The position numbers and the translations under genes were made by a program. 64,000 nt of DNA from Nocardia aurantiaca (GTDB lineage Bacteria; Actinomycetota; Actinomycetes; Mycobacteriales; Mycobacteriaceae). The notes under the pieces are model-generated. The model was not told the origin of the DNA and did no database searches. It worked only from the letters and a program-made list of their open reading frames with translations. This document shows, one piece after another, positions 39,003 to 48,191 of the stretch; position 1 is the stretch's first letter; each line of letters begins with the position of its first letter. The DNA lies in the NCBI RefSeq assembly GCF_009708175.1, contig NZ_WMBB01000006.1, positions 124,001 to 188,000 of the forward strand. The letters run 5' to 3'.

Positions 39003-39185
39003 CTATTCGGTGACGAGGCGGCGAATGATCATGGGCTCGGCCACGATTCCCCCCAGCGCTCCGGCCACATGCTGGAAGTGCTCGGTCGCGAAGTGCTCAT
39101 CGAGCGCGCCGGCATCCTGCCGCTGCTCCACCACGACCATGTGGGACGGGGTCGTTCGGGTTGGCGCGGACGAACAGCGCCGCAC
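39003..39185 (-). pseudogene. C-terminal remnant of an antibiotic-biosynthesis-monooxygenase (ABM) domain gene
   Basis: About 50 residues with a clear family ending, MVVVEQRQDAGALDEHF then ATEHFQHVAGALGGIVAEP and MIIRRL, the C-terminal half of YgiN/ABM-type quinol monooxygenases. The N-terminal half is absent: upstream is only a terminator hairpin and the kinase gene, and no matching sequence is seen in other frames. Probably a deleted gene. It could still be expressed as a short peptide from the ATG at 39140, but half of the ABM fold would be missing. Confidence 0.65.
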
Positions 39186-39204
39186 CGGTTCCGGTGCGGC
39201 GCTG
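39175..39204 (-). terminator. Terminator after the Ser/Thr kinase gene
   Basis: Perfect 14-bp stem (CAGCGCCGCACCGG / CCGGTGCGGCGCTG) with a TT loop, 21 nt after the kinase stop on the minus strand, followed by TTCGTCC without a long T run. Confidence 0.75.
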
Positions 39205-39225
39205 GTGGTTTCAGTTGCGAGCTCG

Positions 39226-40803
39226 CTACCTGGTGTCGCTGTCGATCAGCAGGTTGCCGGTGCCGCTGTCGATCACCCGCAGGTTCACCGACTTGCTGGG
39301 ATTGCTCTTGGTGGTCAGGCTGGCCAGCGAAATGTCGACCGAGCCATCGGCGTTGTTGCTGTCGCTGCCGCGCGCGCCCTCGATGGTGGAGTAGCGCTGG
39401 ATCGGGTTCTGCGTCCAGTAGCTCTGGAACGCGGACGGGCTGCCGTACACCTGCTGCGCGGCCGGGGTGAGCCGGCTCCACGCGTCCTGGTACCGGCTGT
39501 AGACGATGGCGTCGTAGAACTTGTCGACGGCATCGGCGCCATTGCCCACGCTGACGGTGGAGGCGCTCTTGGTCTGGCCGAGGCCCGACGGCGCCCCCTT
39601 GGTGACGCTGGCCGAGACCGACGCCTTCACCGAGGTGGTGTCCCCGCCCGCGCTGGGCGAGTTGGTCGATCCGGAGCTGCCGAGCAGACCGAACGCAATG
39701 CCGCCGGCCACCACGACCACCGCGACCAGTCCGATCCACACCAGCTTCTTCTTGGAGGCCGGCTCCGATTCCGGTTCGGCCGCAGGGTGATTGCGGGTCG
39801 GGGGCCCGGCGTTCATGGGCGGACGCGGGGGCGGCGTCTCCAGCAGCTGCGCCTGGCTCACGGCACCGGTCGGGATGTCGGCGTTGGCGGACGGGCGACG
39901 CTCCATCTGCCGGGTGGTCTGCCGCGGGGCGGCGCCGGCGGGCGGGGTGACCGGGCCCGAGCGGCGGGCGGCGAGCACGCGGGTGGCCTCTGCGTCCGGA
40001 CCGACCTCGGCGAAGTCGGCCATGATGTCGCGGACGTCGAGCATGCTCGGCCGGTCCTCCGGCTCGAAGCTGAGCAGGCTGAGCAGCAGATCGCTGAGCG
40101 GTCCGGCATTGCGCGGTTCGCTGATCTGGCCGTTGGCGGCCGCGTACAGCAGCGCCAGCGGATTCGGGTTGGTGCCGTAGGGCGGTTCGCCTTCCAGCGC
40201 GTGGAAGAGCGTGGCGCCCAAGGCGAAAACGTCCGCGGCCGGGGTCGGCTCGGCGCCGCGCGCGACCTCGGGGGCGAGGTAGGCGGCGGTGCCGGAGATG
40301 AGTCCGGTGGCGGTCAGCGTGACGTCACCCTTGGACTTGGCGATGCCGAAGTCGGTGATCTTCACCGCGCCATTGTCGCCGAGCAGGATATTGCCCGGCT
40401 TGACGTCGCGATGCACGATGCCGGCCCGATGCGCGGCGATGAGCGCGGATGCCACCTGCTCGCCGATGCGGGCGACCTGCGGCAGCGGCAGCGTGCCCTG
40501 CGCGGACAACACCACCGCGAGGCTCTGCGAGGGCAGATATTCCATCACCAGGCATGGGTCGCCCTCATGCTCGGTGATGTCGAATACGACGATGGCGTTC
40601 GGGTGCTGGAACCGGGCCGCGTTGCGCGCCTCGCGCGCCGCGCGCTGCCGAACGATGTCCTTGTCCGCATCCGACAGGCTCGGCTGGGTGAGGATCTGTT
40701 TGATCGCCACGGAACGTTCGAGCCGCTGATCCACGGCTCGCCAGACGACACCTGTGCCGCCGCTACCAATCCGTTCGACCAGGCGGTAATGCCCTGCGAT
40801 CAC
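39226..40803 (-). CDS. Membrane Ser/Thr protein kinase (PknB-like)
   Basis: Eukaryotic-type kinase of 525 residues with one transmembrane helix. Kinase domain about 6-268: P-loop IGSGGTGVVW (12-21), lysine K35 (VAIKQI), catalytic HRDVKPGN (D133), DFG at 151-153 and APE at 177-179. A Pro/Ala-rich linker (280-350) leads to the membrane helix at 354-374. The extracellular part (about 410-525) is a folded, NTF2-like-looking domain (ADAVDKFYDAIVYSRYQDAWSRLTPAAQQVYGS) rather than PASTA repeats, suggesting a different ligand from PknB. The TGLISGTAAYLAPE activation loop has two threonines for autophosphorylation. It has no phosphatase neighbour. Confidence 0.93.
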   Translation of the reverse strand: MIAGHYRLVERIGSGGTGVVWRAVDQRLERSVAIKQILTQPSLSDADKDIVRQRAAREARNAARFQHPNAIVVFDITEHEGDPCLVMEYLPSQSLAVVLSAQGTLPLPQVARIGEQVASALIAAHRAGIVHRDVKPGNILLGDNGAVKITDFGIAKSKGDVTLTATGLISGTAAYLAPEVARGAEPTPAADVFALGATLFHALEGEPPYGTNPNPLALLYAAANGQISEPRNAGPLSDLLLSLLSFEPEDRPSMLDVRDIMADFAEVGPDAEATRVLAARRSGPVTPPAGAAPRQTTRQMERRPSANADIPTGAVSQAQLLETPPPRPPMNAGPPTRNHPAAEPESEPASKKKLVWIGLVAVVVVAGGIAFGLLGSSGSTNSPSAGGDTTSVKASVSASVTKGAPSGLGQTKSASTVSVGNGADAVDKFYDAIVYSRYQDAWSRLTPAAQQVYGSPSAFQSYWTQNPIQRYSTIEGARGSDSNNADGSVDISLASLTTKSNPSKSVNLRVIDSGTGNLLIDSDTR

Positions 40804-41081
40804 TTGGCCGGTTTCGATGGCACTACTCCGAAGTTCTCCGAGACGACTGTGACAACGCGGTTGCCCGCGCGTTTCCCCGCACGAGTGTAGCGGGCGACGC
40901 GCGGATCTCCGACGTCAGCGTGAGATATGAGCGAGATCTCGGTGAGATCTGCGCCGCACCCGAGTGACCGACCTGTGACCGGATAGGTGAAATCACTGGT
41001 CGGAGCATGTCCATGACAGGACATAGACCAATCGGTTTGGTGTGTGTTCGCTCCCGCGCACCGATGGCGTTCAGCTACCTT

Positions 41082-41963
41082 TCACTCCGGACTCACTCCG
41101 AACGCCGGGCCGGACAGCGCGCGAGCCAGTTGCGCCGCGTCGGCCGCGTCGAGCTCGATGTCGAAGACCTCCGCGAGCACCTTCGGCAACTCGGCAACCT
41201 CCAGTTCGCGCATGTCCTCCGATCCGTCCGGATAGCTGGTGGTCCAGGTGGTGCCGTCGAGCTGGTGATGCGCCTCGGCATGGAAGCGCTGCACGAACGG
41301 CCGCGTGGCGAACGGCGACCGCGTCGAGGTGGAGACGTAGTGGTTGCCGACCGCGAAGTCGATGCGGTACTGCGGCGTGGCGGTGAAGGTGTGCCGGTCC
41401 ACCCAGCCGTCCTTGCCGAACTGGTACAGCGTCCAGAGCTCGCCGCCGACCGCGTCGTAGGTCCGCTCCAGCCGGAAACGCCATGCGCCCGCACCGAATT
41501 CGCCGCGATCCGGCGCCAGCTCGACGGGTTCCAGCGGACCCCGGCCGAAGCCGACATCGCACAGCCAGACGCGATCGTCGTCGGCGGCCCGCACGCGCAG
41601 CAGGGCATGGGTGGCCGGGCGCAGGTTGGTCGCGCCCTGGGAGACTCGGCCGGACATGGCGGTGAATTCGTAGCCGAGCCGTTCCAGCGCGGCCGCGAAA
41701 AGGCCGACGTTCTCGTAGCAGTAACCGCCGCGCCGCTGCCGGATCAGCTTGTCCTGCAGGGCTTCCAGATCCAGCGGGATACCGCGGCCGAGAATGATCT
41801 CCAGGTTCTCGAACGGGATCGTCGTGGTGTGGGCGCGCACCAGTGCCCGCAGGGTGGCCAGGGTCGGGGTGCGTTCTCCGATGAATCCGATCCGGGCCAG
41901 ATAGGCGTCCAGGTCGAGGTCCGCACCCAGCCAGGTGTACGAGGGGTCCGCCGGTGTAGTCAT
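41082..41963 (-). CDS. nat: Arylamine N-acetyltransferase
   Basis: Transfers acetyl or propionyl groups from CoA to arylamines or hydrazines (isoniazid is the best known substrate of the mycobacterial enzyme). The start chosen is the ATG at 41963 behind AGGAAGGCAGTG; 293 residues. The catalytic triad is visible: C82 in RRGGYCYEN, H119 in RPATHALLRV and D136 in LCDVGFG. FENLEIILGRGIPLDLEAL is a family block. In mycobacteria nat is linked to cholesterol-catabolic hsa genes, but here those are absent and the next gene is an epimerase. Confidence 0.94.
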   Translation of the reverse strand: MTTPADPSYTWLGADLDLDAYLARIGFIGERTPTLATLRALVRAHTTTIPFENLEIILGRGIPLDLEALQDKLIRQRRGGYCYENVGLFAAALERLGYEFTAMSGRVSQGATNLRPATHALLRVRAADDDRVWLCDVGFGRGPLEPVELAPDRGEFGAGAWRFRLERTYDAVGGELWTLYQFGKDGWVDRHTFTATPQYRIDFAVGNHYVSTSTRSPFATRPFVQRFHAEAHHQLDGTTWTTSYPDGSEDMRELEVAELPKVLAEVFDIELDAADAAQLARALSGPAFGVSPE

Positions 41964-42039
41964 CACTGCCTTCCTGTCGGCCGGATTCGCGATGATCAAC
42001 CGTATTCGGCGCGAATGTGTTCCGGTGGCAGCGGGCGGG

Positions 42040-42984
42040 TCAGTGCACGGCGTTCGCCAGTGTGGGCAGCCCCTCGCGGTAGGTGGGATATTTCGGCTTC
42101 CAGCCCAGGTCGGCGCGCGCCTTGGCGTTCGAGACGTGGATGTCGAAGTCCAGCATCTGGGCGGCGGCCAGCGGTGAGGCCATGCGGATCAGGCGGGCGG
42201 GCAGCCGCGGGGGGCGGCGCGCGCCGACGGTGTCGGCCATGGCGTCGAGCATGGTGTCCCAGGTGATCGGCTCGTCGTCGACGATGTTGTACGCCTGGCC
42301 GGGGACGCCGTGTTCGAGGGCGGCGACGGTCGCGGCGGCGGCGTCCTCGAGGTGGATGAAGCCGGTGTGGCCGGTGGCGGTGGTGGGCAGCGGGAACATG
42401 CGCATCCGCAGGGCACGGACGAAGGGCTCGGAGGCGCCGGGGCCGTAGAAAAGGCCGTAGCGCAGGGCGATTCCGTCGATGCCGGGCGCGCGCCAGGCAC
42501 TGGATTCGGCCTCGTGCAGCGCGCCGATGATGCCGTCGGTGACGTCGCCGGCGATGCGGCCGAACGGATCCTGCTCGGTGACCGGCTTCGCGCCGTGATC
42601 GCGCAGGCCGTAGCCGATGATGAGCGACTGCGTGAGATAGCGGCGTGCCCCGGCCTGCTGGGCCAGCTCGAGCAGGTGCCTGCTGCCGATCTCACGTAAG
42701 GCGTTGGTGCGCAACAGGCCCGGCGCGTGATAGTGGGTGGGCGGCGAGTATCGGTAAGCGGTGAGCTCGTGGATGACGGCGTCGGCGGTCAGTCGCTCGG
42801 TGGCGCGCAGCAGGTCCGAGCGGTCCATGACATTGGCGACCAGCGGCGTCGCCCCGAGTGAGCGCGCGACCTCCGTGCCGCGGCCGCCCCGGGTGAGCGC
42901 GTACACCTGGTGTCCCGCCTGCCGCAGCGCGGTCACCAGTGGCCGCCCGATCGCTCCCGTCGCCCCAGCCACCACGACTTTCAT
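42040..42984 (-). CDS. NAD(P)-dependent epimerase/dehydratase-family protein
   Basis: Extended/atypical short-chain dehydrogenase of 314 residues. The dinucleotide-binding motif is VVVAGATGAIGRPLVTAL (residues 3-20), with an acidic/aromatic loop later (VIHELTAY). The usual YxxxK catalytic pair is not obvious: the expected region reads QSLIIGYGLRDHG, so a catalytic role as an epimerase is uncertain and NmrA-like or ligand-sensing roles are possible. C-terminal segments GIALRYGLFYGPGASEPF and PGQAYNIVDDEPITWDTML are typical. It may share a transcript with nat, 76 nt away. Confidence 0.85.
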   Translation of the reverse strand: MKVVVAGATGAIGRPLVTALRQAGHQVYALTRGGRGTEVARSLGATPLVANVMDRSDLLRATERLTADAVIHELTAYRYSPPTHYHAPGLLRTNALREIGSRHLLELAQQAGARRYLTQSLIIGYGLRDHGAKPVTEQDPFGRIAGDVTDGIIGALHEAESSAWRAPGIDGIALRYGLFYGPGASEPFVRALRMRMFPLPTTATGHTGFIHLEDAAAATVAALEHGVPGQAYNIVDDEPITWDTMLDAMADTVGARRPPRLPARLIRMASPLAAAQMLDFDIHVSNAKARADLGWKPKYPTYREGLPTLANAVH

Positions 42985-43091
42985 TGCAGATCACCCCGTT
43001 TCGCCGCGTCGATATCGAGCCCGAGCCTAATGTCCGGTGCGGAATCGCGTAATCGTGGACAGCGTGATCCGGGCCCGCTTAGCCTGAATTC

Positions 43092-45581
43092 ATGATCGCG
43101 CTGCTGGACCGGCTGCGGCTGTTCATCATTCGCGAGTTCACCGTGCACTGGGGGCGGACCGCGGCGTCGATCGTCGTGTTGACCGTGTGCTCGGCATTTC
43201 TGGTGGCGGTGATCGGCATCTCCGGGTCGCTCACCGGATCGGTGCAGAAACTGTCGGCCGGACTGGCGGGCAATGCGGCACTGGAGATCTCGGGGGTCAC
43301 CGATGCCGGATTCCCGCAGCAGGTGCGCGCCGATGTGGCGGCGGTGCCCGGGGTCGCGGCGGCCGTGCCCATGTTGCGGGCCATCGCGGGGCCGGATTCC
43401 GATCGGCTGCTGATGCTGGGTGTGGACTCCTCGAGCGCGGCCCTCGACAGTGATCTGAAGGGCGCGGTGCAGGGTGACGAGCTGGCGAGCCTGCTCACCG
43501 TGCCCAACGGTGTCCTGGCCGGGCCGGGAACGGGATTCACCAAGGGGCAGCAGGTTCAGCTGGGTCCGATGCGGGTCACCGTCGCCGCGGTGCTGAGCGG
43601 CCGGCGGCTGTCCCAGCTCAATGGCGGGCATTATCTGGTGGCTCCGCTGCCGGTGGCGCAGCGAATCACCAACCGGGCCGGGCAACTGGATTCGGTGCTG
43701 ATCGTGGCGCAGCCGAATACCGATCGGGCGCGACTGAACTCGGCGGTCGCAGCCGCGGTGGCGGGGCGGGCGCTGGTCGGCACGCCGACCGAGCGGGCGG
43801 CCCAGAACGGCAATGGCGTCGTCTTGGTGCGGTTCATCGCCTCGATGGGCGCGGGCCTGGCGTTCGTGGTCTCGGCCTTCCTCATCTACAACACCATGAG
43901 CATGGCGCTGGCGGGGCGGCGGCCGGTGATCTCCATGCTGCGGGCCATCGGAGCACGGCGGCAGACGATCGTAGGGGACGTGCTGGCGGAGGCGGTGACG
44001 CTCGGGCTGGCGGGCGGCCTGCTCGGCGCGGGGCTGGGTGTCCTGGTCGGGCGTTACGCGATCGGTCTGCTGCCCGGCGCGTTCACGCAGATGATGGACG
44101 CGCGGTTGGAATACATCCTGCCCGGCTACGCGATTCCGGTCGCGGTGGCGGCGGCGACGCTGACCAATGTGCTGGCGTCGGCGGTGGCGGCGCGGCAGGT
44201 GTACCGGGTGTCGCCGGTGGAGGCCCTGGCCCCGGTCGGCGTGTCCAGGGCCGATGCGATCTCGGCGAGATTGCGGGTGGCGGCGGCCGTGGCCGGCATC
44301 GGGCTGGCGGTGGTGGCGGTGCTCGTGCAGCGCGCGCATCTGGGGCTGTTCGCCGCGGCCGCACTGGGTTTCGCGTTCGGCGCGGAGATCCTGCTGGCCT
44401 TCGCCTGCGCCGGGCCGATCGTGCGCGCGGCGGCGGGTACGGCGCGGCGGTTGGGTGCGGCGGGCGTGCTGGCCGGGGTGAATATCGATCGGGCGCCGCG
44501 GCGGGTCTGGGCGACGCTCATGACGGTCGCCATCGCGGTGGGCATGACCGTCACCATCACCGGCGCGAACGCGGACGCCACGCGCTCGGCGCGCGACACC
44601 TTCGTCTCGATTGCCGACAATGACGCCTGGGTGAGCCTGAGCGCCGAGGACATGACGCCCACCACGCTGCTGCCCGGCGATGTGCTCGACCGGGTGCGGT
44701 CGGCGCCCGGGGTGGGGCGCGTGGTGGAGGGGCAGATGGCCTTCGCCTCCATCGCGGGCACGAAAGCCCTTGTCTACGGCGTGGATCCGGGCAGCAATTT
44801 CTCCATGTTCCGCGCGATGAGCGCGGACATGCAGCGGCGGGTGCTGGCGGGTGAGGGCATTGTGCTGTCGCGGGATCTGGCGCGGTCGCTGGGTGTTTCG
44901 GCCGGGGACGAGCTGGCCGTCCAGACGCCGAGCGGGGAGAAGCGCACCCGGGTGCTGGAGACGGTGTCGTACTTCTCGGCGCTGTCCGGGACGGCCGCGA
45001 TCAGTCTGACGCTCATGCGGGACTGGTTCGCGCGGCCCGGTTCGACCACCCTGCAGATCGACGCCGCGCCGGGAGTCGGTCGGCAACAGGTGGTTTCGGC
45101 CCTGCGAGCCGCGTTGCCGCCGGAGATCCACGTGTTCACCGGGGCGGCGGCCCTGGACGGGGTCAGCAGGGCCATGCAGGAGGGGCTGGTCCTGTCGCGG
45201 ATCATGCTGGTGATCGTGGCCTTCATCGCCGCCATGGCGCTGCTCAACACCTTGACGCTGGCGCTGCTGGAGCGGCGGCGGGAACTGGGCATCCTGCGCG
45301 CGGTCGGGTCGAGTCGCAAGTTCGCGCTGCGCATGGTGCTGGCCGAGGCCGCCGCCATCGGGGTGATCGGAGCAGGGCTCGGTGTGCTGTTCGGGCTGGG
45401 TGACCAGTTCTTCTATGCGCTGCTGGCGACCGACACACTCGGCATCGACGTGACCTTCCGGCCCGGGCCCCCGCTGCTCGTATTCGCCCTCGCCGCACTG
45501 GCTTTGAGCCTGCTCGGGTCGATTCCCCCGGCGGTGCGGGCGGCGCGGCTGAACATCGTGGACGCGGTCAGCGCCGAATAG
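43092..45581 (+). CDS. FtsX-like (MacB-type) ABC transporter permease
   Basis: 829-residue membrane protein with two FtsX modules. The first half: TM at about 25-47, an extracytoplasmic MacB-like region (50-250), then three TM segments ending in NVLASAVAARQVYRVSPVEAL. The second half repeats the plan with a periplasmic region (about 490-690) and three TMs, ending SIPPAVRAARLNIVDAVSAE. Such permeases export or sense lipids, peptides or antibiotics and need a separate ATPase; no ABC ATPase gene is adjacent on either side. An epimerase gene is divergent and a secreted hydrolase convergent. Substrate unknown. Confidence 0.9.
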   Translation: MIALLDRLRLFIIREFTVHWGRTAASIVVLTVCSAFLVAVIGISGSLTGSVQKLSAGLAGNAALEISGVTDAGFPQQVRADVAAVPGVAAAVPMLRAIAGPDSDRLLMLGVDSSSAALDSDLKGAVQGDELASLLTVPNGVLAGPGTGFTKGQQVQLGPMRVTVAAVLSGRRLSQLNGGHYLVAPLPVAQRITNRAGQLDSVLIVAQPNTDRARLNSAVAAAVAGRALVGTPTERAAQNGNGVVLVRFIASMGAGLAFVVSAFLIYNTMSMALAGRRPVISMLRAIGARRQTIVGDVLAEAVTLGLAGGLLGAGLGVLVGRYAIGLLPGAFTQMMDARLEYILPGYAIPVAVAAATLTNVLASAVAARQVYRVSPVEALAPVGVSRADAISARLRVAAAVAGIGLAVVAVLVQRAHLGLFAAAALGFAFGAEILLAFACAGPIVRAAAGTARRLGAAGVLAGVNIDRAPRRVWATLMTVAIAVGMTVTITGANADATRSARDTFVSIADNDAWVSLSAEDMTPTTLLPGDVLDRVRSAPGVGRVVEGQMAFASIAGTKALVYGVDPGSNFSMFRAMSADMQRRVLAGEGIVLSRDLARSLGVSAGDELAVQTPSGEKRTRVLETVSYFSALSGTAAISLTLMRDWFARPGSTTLQIDAAPGVGRQQVVSALRAALPPEIHVFTGAAALDGVSRAMQEGLVLSRIMLVIVAFIAAMALLNTLTLALLERRRELGILRAVGSSRKFALRMVLAEAAAIGVIGAGLGVLFGLGDQFFYALLATDTLGIDVTFRPGPPLLVFALAALALSLLGSIPPAVRAARLNIVDAVSAE

Positions 45582-45584
45582 CGG

Positions 45585-46568
45585 TCAGGCCGCGCACTTG
45601 GCGTTCGGCGGCGCGGGCGGGGCGGAGTCGATGCCGCCCGCGACATCGATGAGGTAGTCGTGATCGCCGCCCAGCGGCTCGGTGCCGAGCAGTAGACGTT
45701 GGACCACACACCCGGATTCGAAGAACACCGGATTGATGCCGTGGTCGCCCGGCACCACGCGGCCCTCCAGGTCACGGCCACTGACCACGGTGTACATCGA
45801 GACCGGATGGCCGGTGAGGGCGAGCCCGGCGCGCATCTCGAGCGAATGGATGTAGGGCACCAGGGGGTCGGCGGTGCCGTGCAACAGGATCGCGCGCTTG
45901 ACGTCGATGCGGTCGGACATCAGTACCGCGGACCGGTCGAGATAGGACTGCGGGCAGGTGATCGGAGTGCAACCGCCCGCGTCGCGTTCGATCTCGGCCC
46001 GCACCCGCGGTCCGGCCAGGCCGGATTCGAGCCAGGCGGTGACATCGTCGGCGTGGCCGAACGTGTCGACCCAATAGTCGTAGGTGCCGGGCGGGGCGTA
46101 GGCGGCGGCCAGACCGCTCGTCACGCCACCCTGGCTCCAGCCCCACAGGACGGTGGGACCGAGGCCGGGATGCTCAGCGCGGTACCACTGGGTGGCCGCC
46201 AGCGTGTCCCGCCAGCCCGCCCAGACGTTCCACTCCCCCGTCCGCCAGGTGCCGGTGCCCGAGCGCTGATCCATGGTGACCAGGGCCGCACCCGTCTGAC
46301 GGACGATCGAGGCCAGATACTCGGGGAAGTCACCGGCGCTGCCATCGTGACCGTGCACCGCCACGATGAGCGCCCTCGCCCCGCCGTCGGGTTCGTAGAC
46401 CCGGCCGGTGGCGGTTTCACCGTCCACGGTCAGCGTCACCGGCCTCACGGACACGCCATCGGATGGCGCGCTCGAAACCACCGGAGCCGCAACCACCGTC
46501 GCCGCGAGCATGCCCGCGACCGCACCGACCACCCGAAACCCTCGCCATCGGCCGCCCACGCCCGGCAT
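45585..46568 (-). CDS. Secreted alpha/beta hydrolase
   Basis: 327-residue exported hydrolase. The signal peptide occupies about residues 1-33 (FRVVGAVAGMLAATVVAAPVVSSA, AxA-like end). The hydrolase fold shows the oxyanion loop VAVHGHDGSAGDF, the nucleophile elbow LWGWSQGGVTSG (Ser at about 145), an acid in ILLHGTADPLVPY, and a distal His in GDHGINPVF or GDHDYLID. Four or more cysteines (ERDAGGCTPITCPQ, ESGCVVQ, NAKCAA) suggest disulfides, as expected outside the cell. The substrate is unknown: esterase, lipase or peptidase are all possible. It ends 4 nt from the FtsX gene, convergently. Confidence 0.85.
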   Translation of the reverse strand: MPGVGGRWRGFRVVGAVAGMLAATVVAAPVVSSAPSDGVSVRPVTLTVDGETATGRVYEPDGGARALIVAVHGHDGSAGDFPEYLASIVRQTGAALVTMDQRSGTGTWRTGEWNVWAGWRDTLAATQWYRAEHPGLGPTVLWGWSQGGVTSGLAAAYAPPGTYDYWVDTFGHADDVTAWLESGLAGPRVRAEIERDAGGCTPITCPQSYLDRSAVLMSDRIDVKRAILLHGTADPLVPYIHSLEMRAGLALTGHPVSMYTVVSGRDLEGRVVPGDHGINPVFFESGCVVQRLLLGTEPLGGDHDYLIDVAGGIDSAPPAPPNAKCAA

Positions 46569-46677
46569 CGTCGCACGTCCGCCCGGTCCGGGCGGGTACC
46601 CACGCCGGGCCGCTCGCCCAGCGTTCCGACGCCGCGAGGTGCGCGTGGATTCGGCTGGCGGAGGCTAGTATTCGACC

Positions 46678-47856
46678 ATGCGTTCGATGGACACCGCGGA
46701 ACGACGGGCTCGGCTGGGGGTGCGGCATCGGCTGGCCGCGCAGGCTCGGGGCGAGGAGGTGGAACAGATCGTGCGGTCGGTGGTGGCCTTGCACGCCACG
46801 GATCCGGCCACCGCGTTCCTATCGGTCGCGGCACGCGGCACGGGCATCGAGCCCGGGCATGTGGAGAAGGCGCTCTACGACGAGCGGACGCTGCTGCGCC
46901 TGCTGGCCATGCGCCGCACCATGTTCATCGCTCCCGTCGATCTGGTGCCGGTGTTGCAGGCTTCGGTCGCGGATGCGCTGGCGCACAAGCAGCGCAAGAC
47001 CTACGGGCGGTACATCGAGCAGTCCGGCCAAGTGCGGGGGAACGTCACCGCGTGGCTGAGCGAGGTCGAGGCGGAGACGCACACGGCGCTGCTGGCCCGC
47101 GGTAGCGCGACCGGAGCACAGCTGAGCAAGGATGTCCCGCGGCTGCGGACCCAGGTGGATACCGCGCCGGGAAAGCCCTATTCCAAGCCGACCAATATCA
47201 CCACCTGGGTGCTGGTGACGCTCGGCTGTGAAGGCAGGATCGTGCGCGGTCGACCCAATGGGAGCTGGGCCAGCAGCCAATACACCTGGTCGCCCATCGA
47301 ATCCTGGCTTCCGGACGGTATTCCGGCGTTGCCTCTGGAACAGGCGCGAGCGGAGCTGGTCCGGAAGTGGTTGCGCGCCTTCGGTCCCGCGCCGGTGAGC
47401 GACATCAAGTGGTGGACCGGCTGGACACTGGGCGAGGTCCGCAAGGCGCTGGCGCTGGTGGACACCGTCGAGGTGGACCTGGACGGTGAGACCGGCCTGG
47501 TTCTCGCCGACGACCTGGAACCCACCGCCGCCCCCGAACCCTGGGCCGCTCTGCTGCCCGCCCTCGACCCCACCCCGATGGGTTGGCAGTCCCGCGACTG
47601 GTACCTCGGCCCGCACCAGCCCGCCCTCTTCGACCGCAACGGCAATATCGGCCCGACCGTCTGGTGGGACGGCCGCATCATCGGCGGCTGGGCCCAACGG
47701 CCGGACGGCGACATCATCTGGCGGCTCCTGGAAGACGTGGGCGCCGACGCCGAACACGCCATCGCCGCCGAAGCCGAACGCCTGCAAGCCTGGTACGGCG
47801 ACATCCGCCCGATTCCCCGTTTCCGGACGCCCTTGGAGCGCGAGCTCACTGCCTGA
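46678..47856 (+). CDS. Winged-helix DNA-binding-domain protein (HTH_42 / YcaQ-like)
   Basis: 392 residues, family PF06224 (HTH_42), to which bacterial YcaQ/AlkX-type DNA glycosylases belong. Family features: the N-terminal RRARLGVRHRLAAQARGEEVEQIVRSVVALHATDPATAFLSVAARG, MRRTMFIAPVDLVPVLQ, a QLSKDVPRLR block, and the C-terminal LLPALDPTPMGWQSRDWYLGPHQPALFDRNGNIGPTVWWDGRIIGGW, which carries the Gln residues typical of these enzymes (QPALFD). DNA-lesion or crosslink repair is the likely role but is not proven for this actinobacterial branch. Divergent from the secreted hydrolase. Confidence 0.88.
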   Translation: MRSMDTAERRARLGVRHRLAAQARGEEVEQIVRSVVALHATDPATAFLSVAARGTGIEPGHVEKALYDERTLLRLLAMRRTMFIAPVDLVPVLQASVADALAHKQRKTYGRYIEQSGQVRGNVTAWLSEVEAETHTALLARGSATGAQLSKDVPRLRTQVDTAPGKPYSKPTNITTWVLVTLGCEGRIVRGRPNGSWASSQYTWSPIESWLPDGIPALPLEQARAELVRKWLRAFGPAPVSDIKWWTGWTLGEVRKALALVDTVEVDLDGETGLVLADDLEPTAAPEPWAALLPALDPTPMGWQSRDWYLGPHQPALFDRNGNIGPTVWWDGRIIGGWAQRPDGDIIWRLLEDVGADAEHAIAAEAERLQAWYGDIRPIPRFRTPLERELTA

Positions 47857-48191
47857 GCATCACGATCGTCCCCTTGTGCCCGTACTGCGGAGCACGGTTC
47901 GGCACAGCCCCGCGGGCGCGTCGCGCGACGCGAATTCCGCCATGCCGGATCGCGATCCAGGCCGCATGCGGGGTGCGAGTTTGCGATCCCATGTCGATCT
48001 CATTGCGGGGCAGGGTATTCGACGGTCCGCGCGGCGGCCGGATCGGTACTGTGATGTTGCTGTCCACGAGTATTCGGAGAATTTCTGCGGGCCTACCGGG
48101 CGGCAGGCTGTTACTGTCTGAATTGTTGTTCGCACGATCCGGGCCGGGACGCGGGGAGGTCCAGGGGTTCGGCGAGTCTTCGGAGTGTGTC
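47857..48191. other. Intergenic region before the TerB-like gene
   Basis: 335 nt. A plus-strand frame is open through it in phase with the TerB-like gene, including an ATG at 48054 (MLLSTSIRRIS), but the composition before 48192 is not protein-like and the best ribosome site (CGGAGTGTGTC) is next to 48192. The promoter of the TerB-like gene should lie here. Nothing else recognised. Confidence 0.4.

Noticed and set aside
42981..45131. 716-residue minus-strand frame across the FtsX gene
   Set aside because: Arg/His/Pro/Gln-rich shadow of the plus-strand permease, with no domain or ribosome site.
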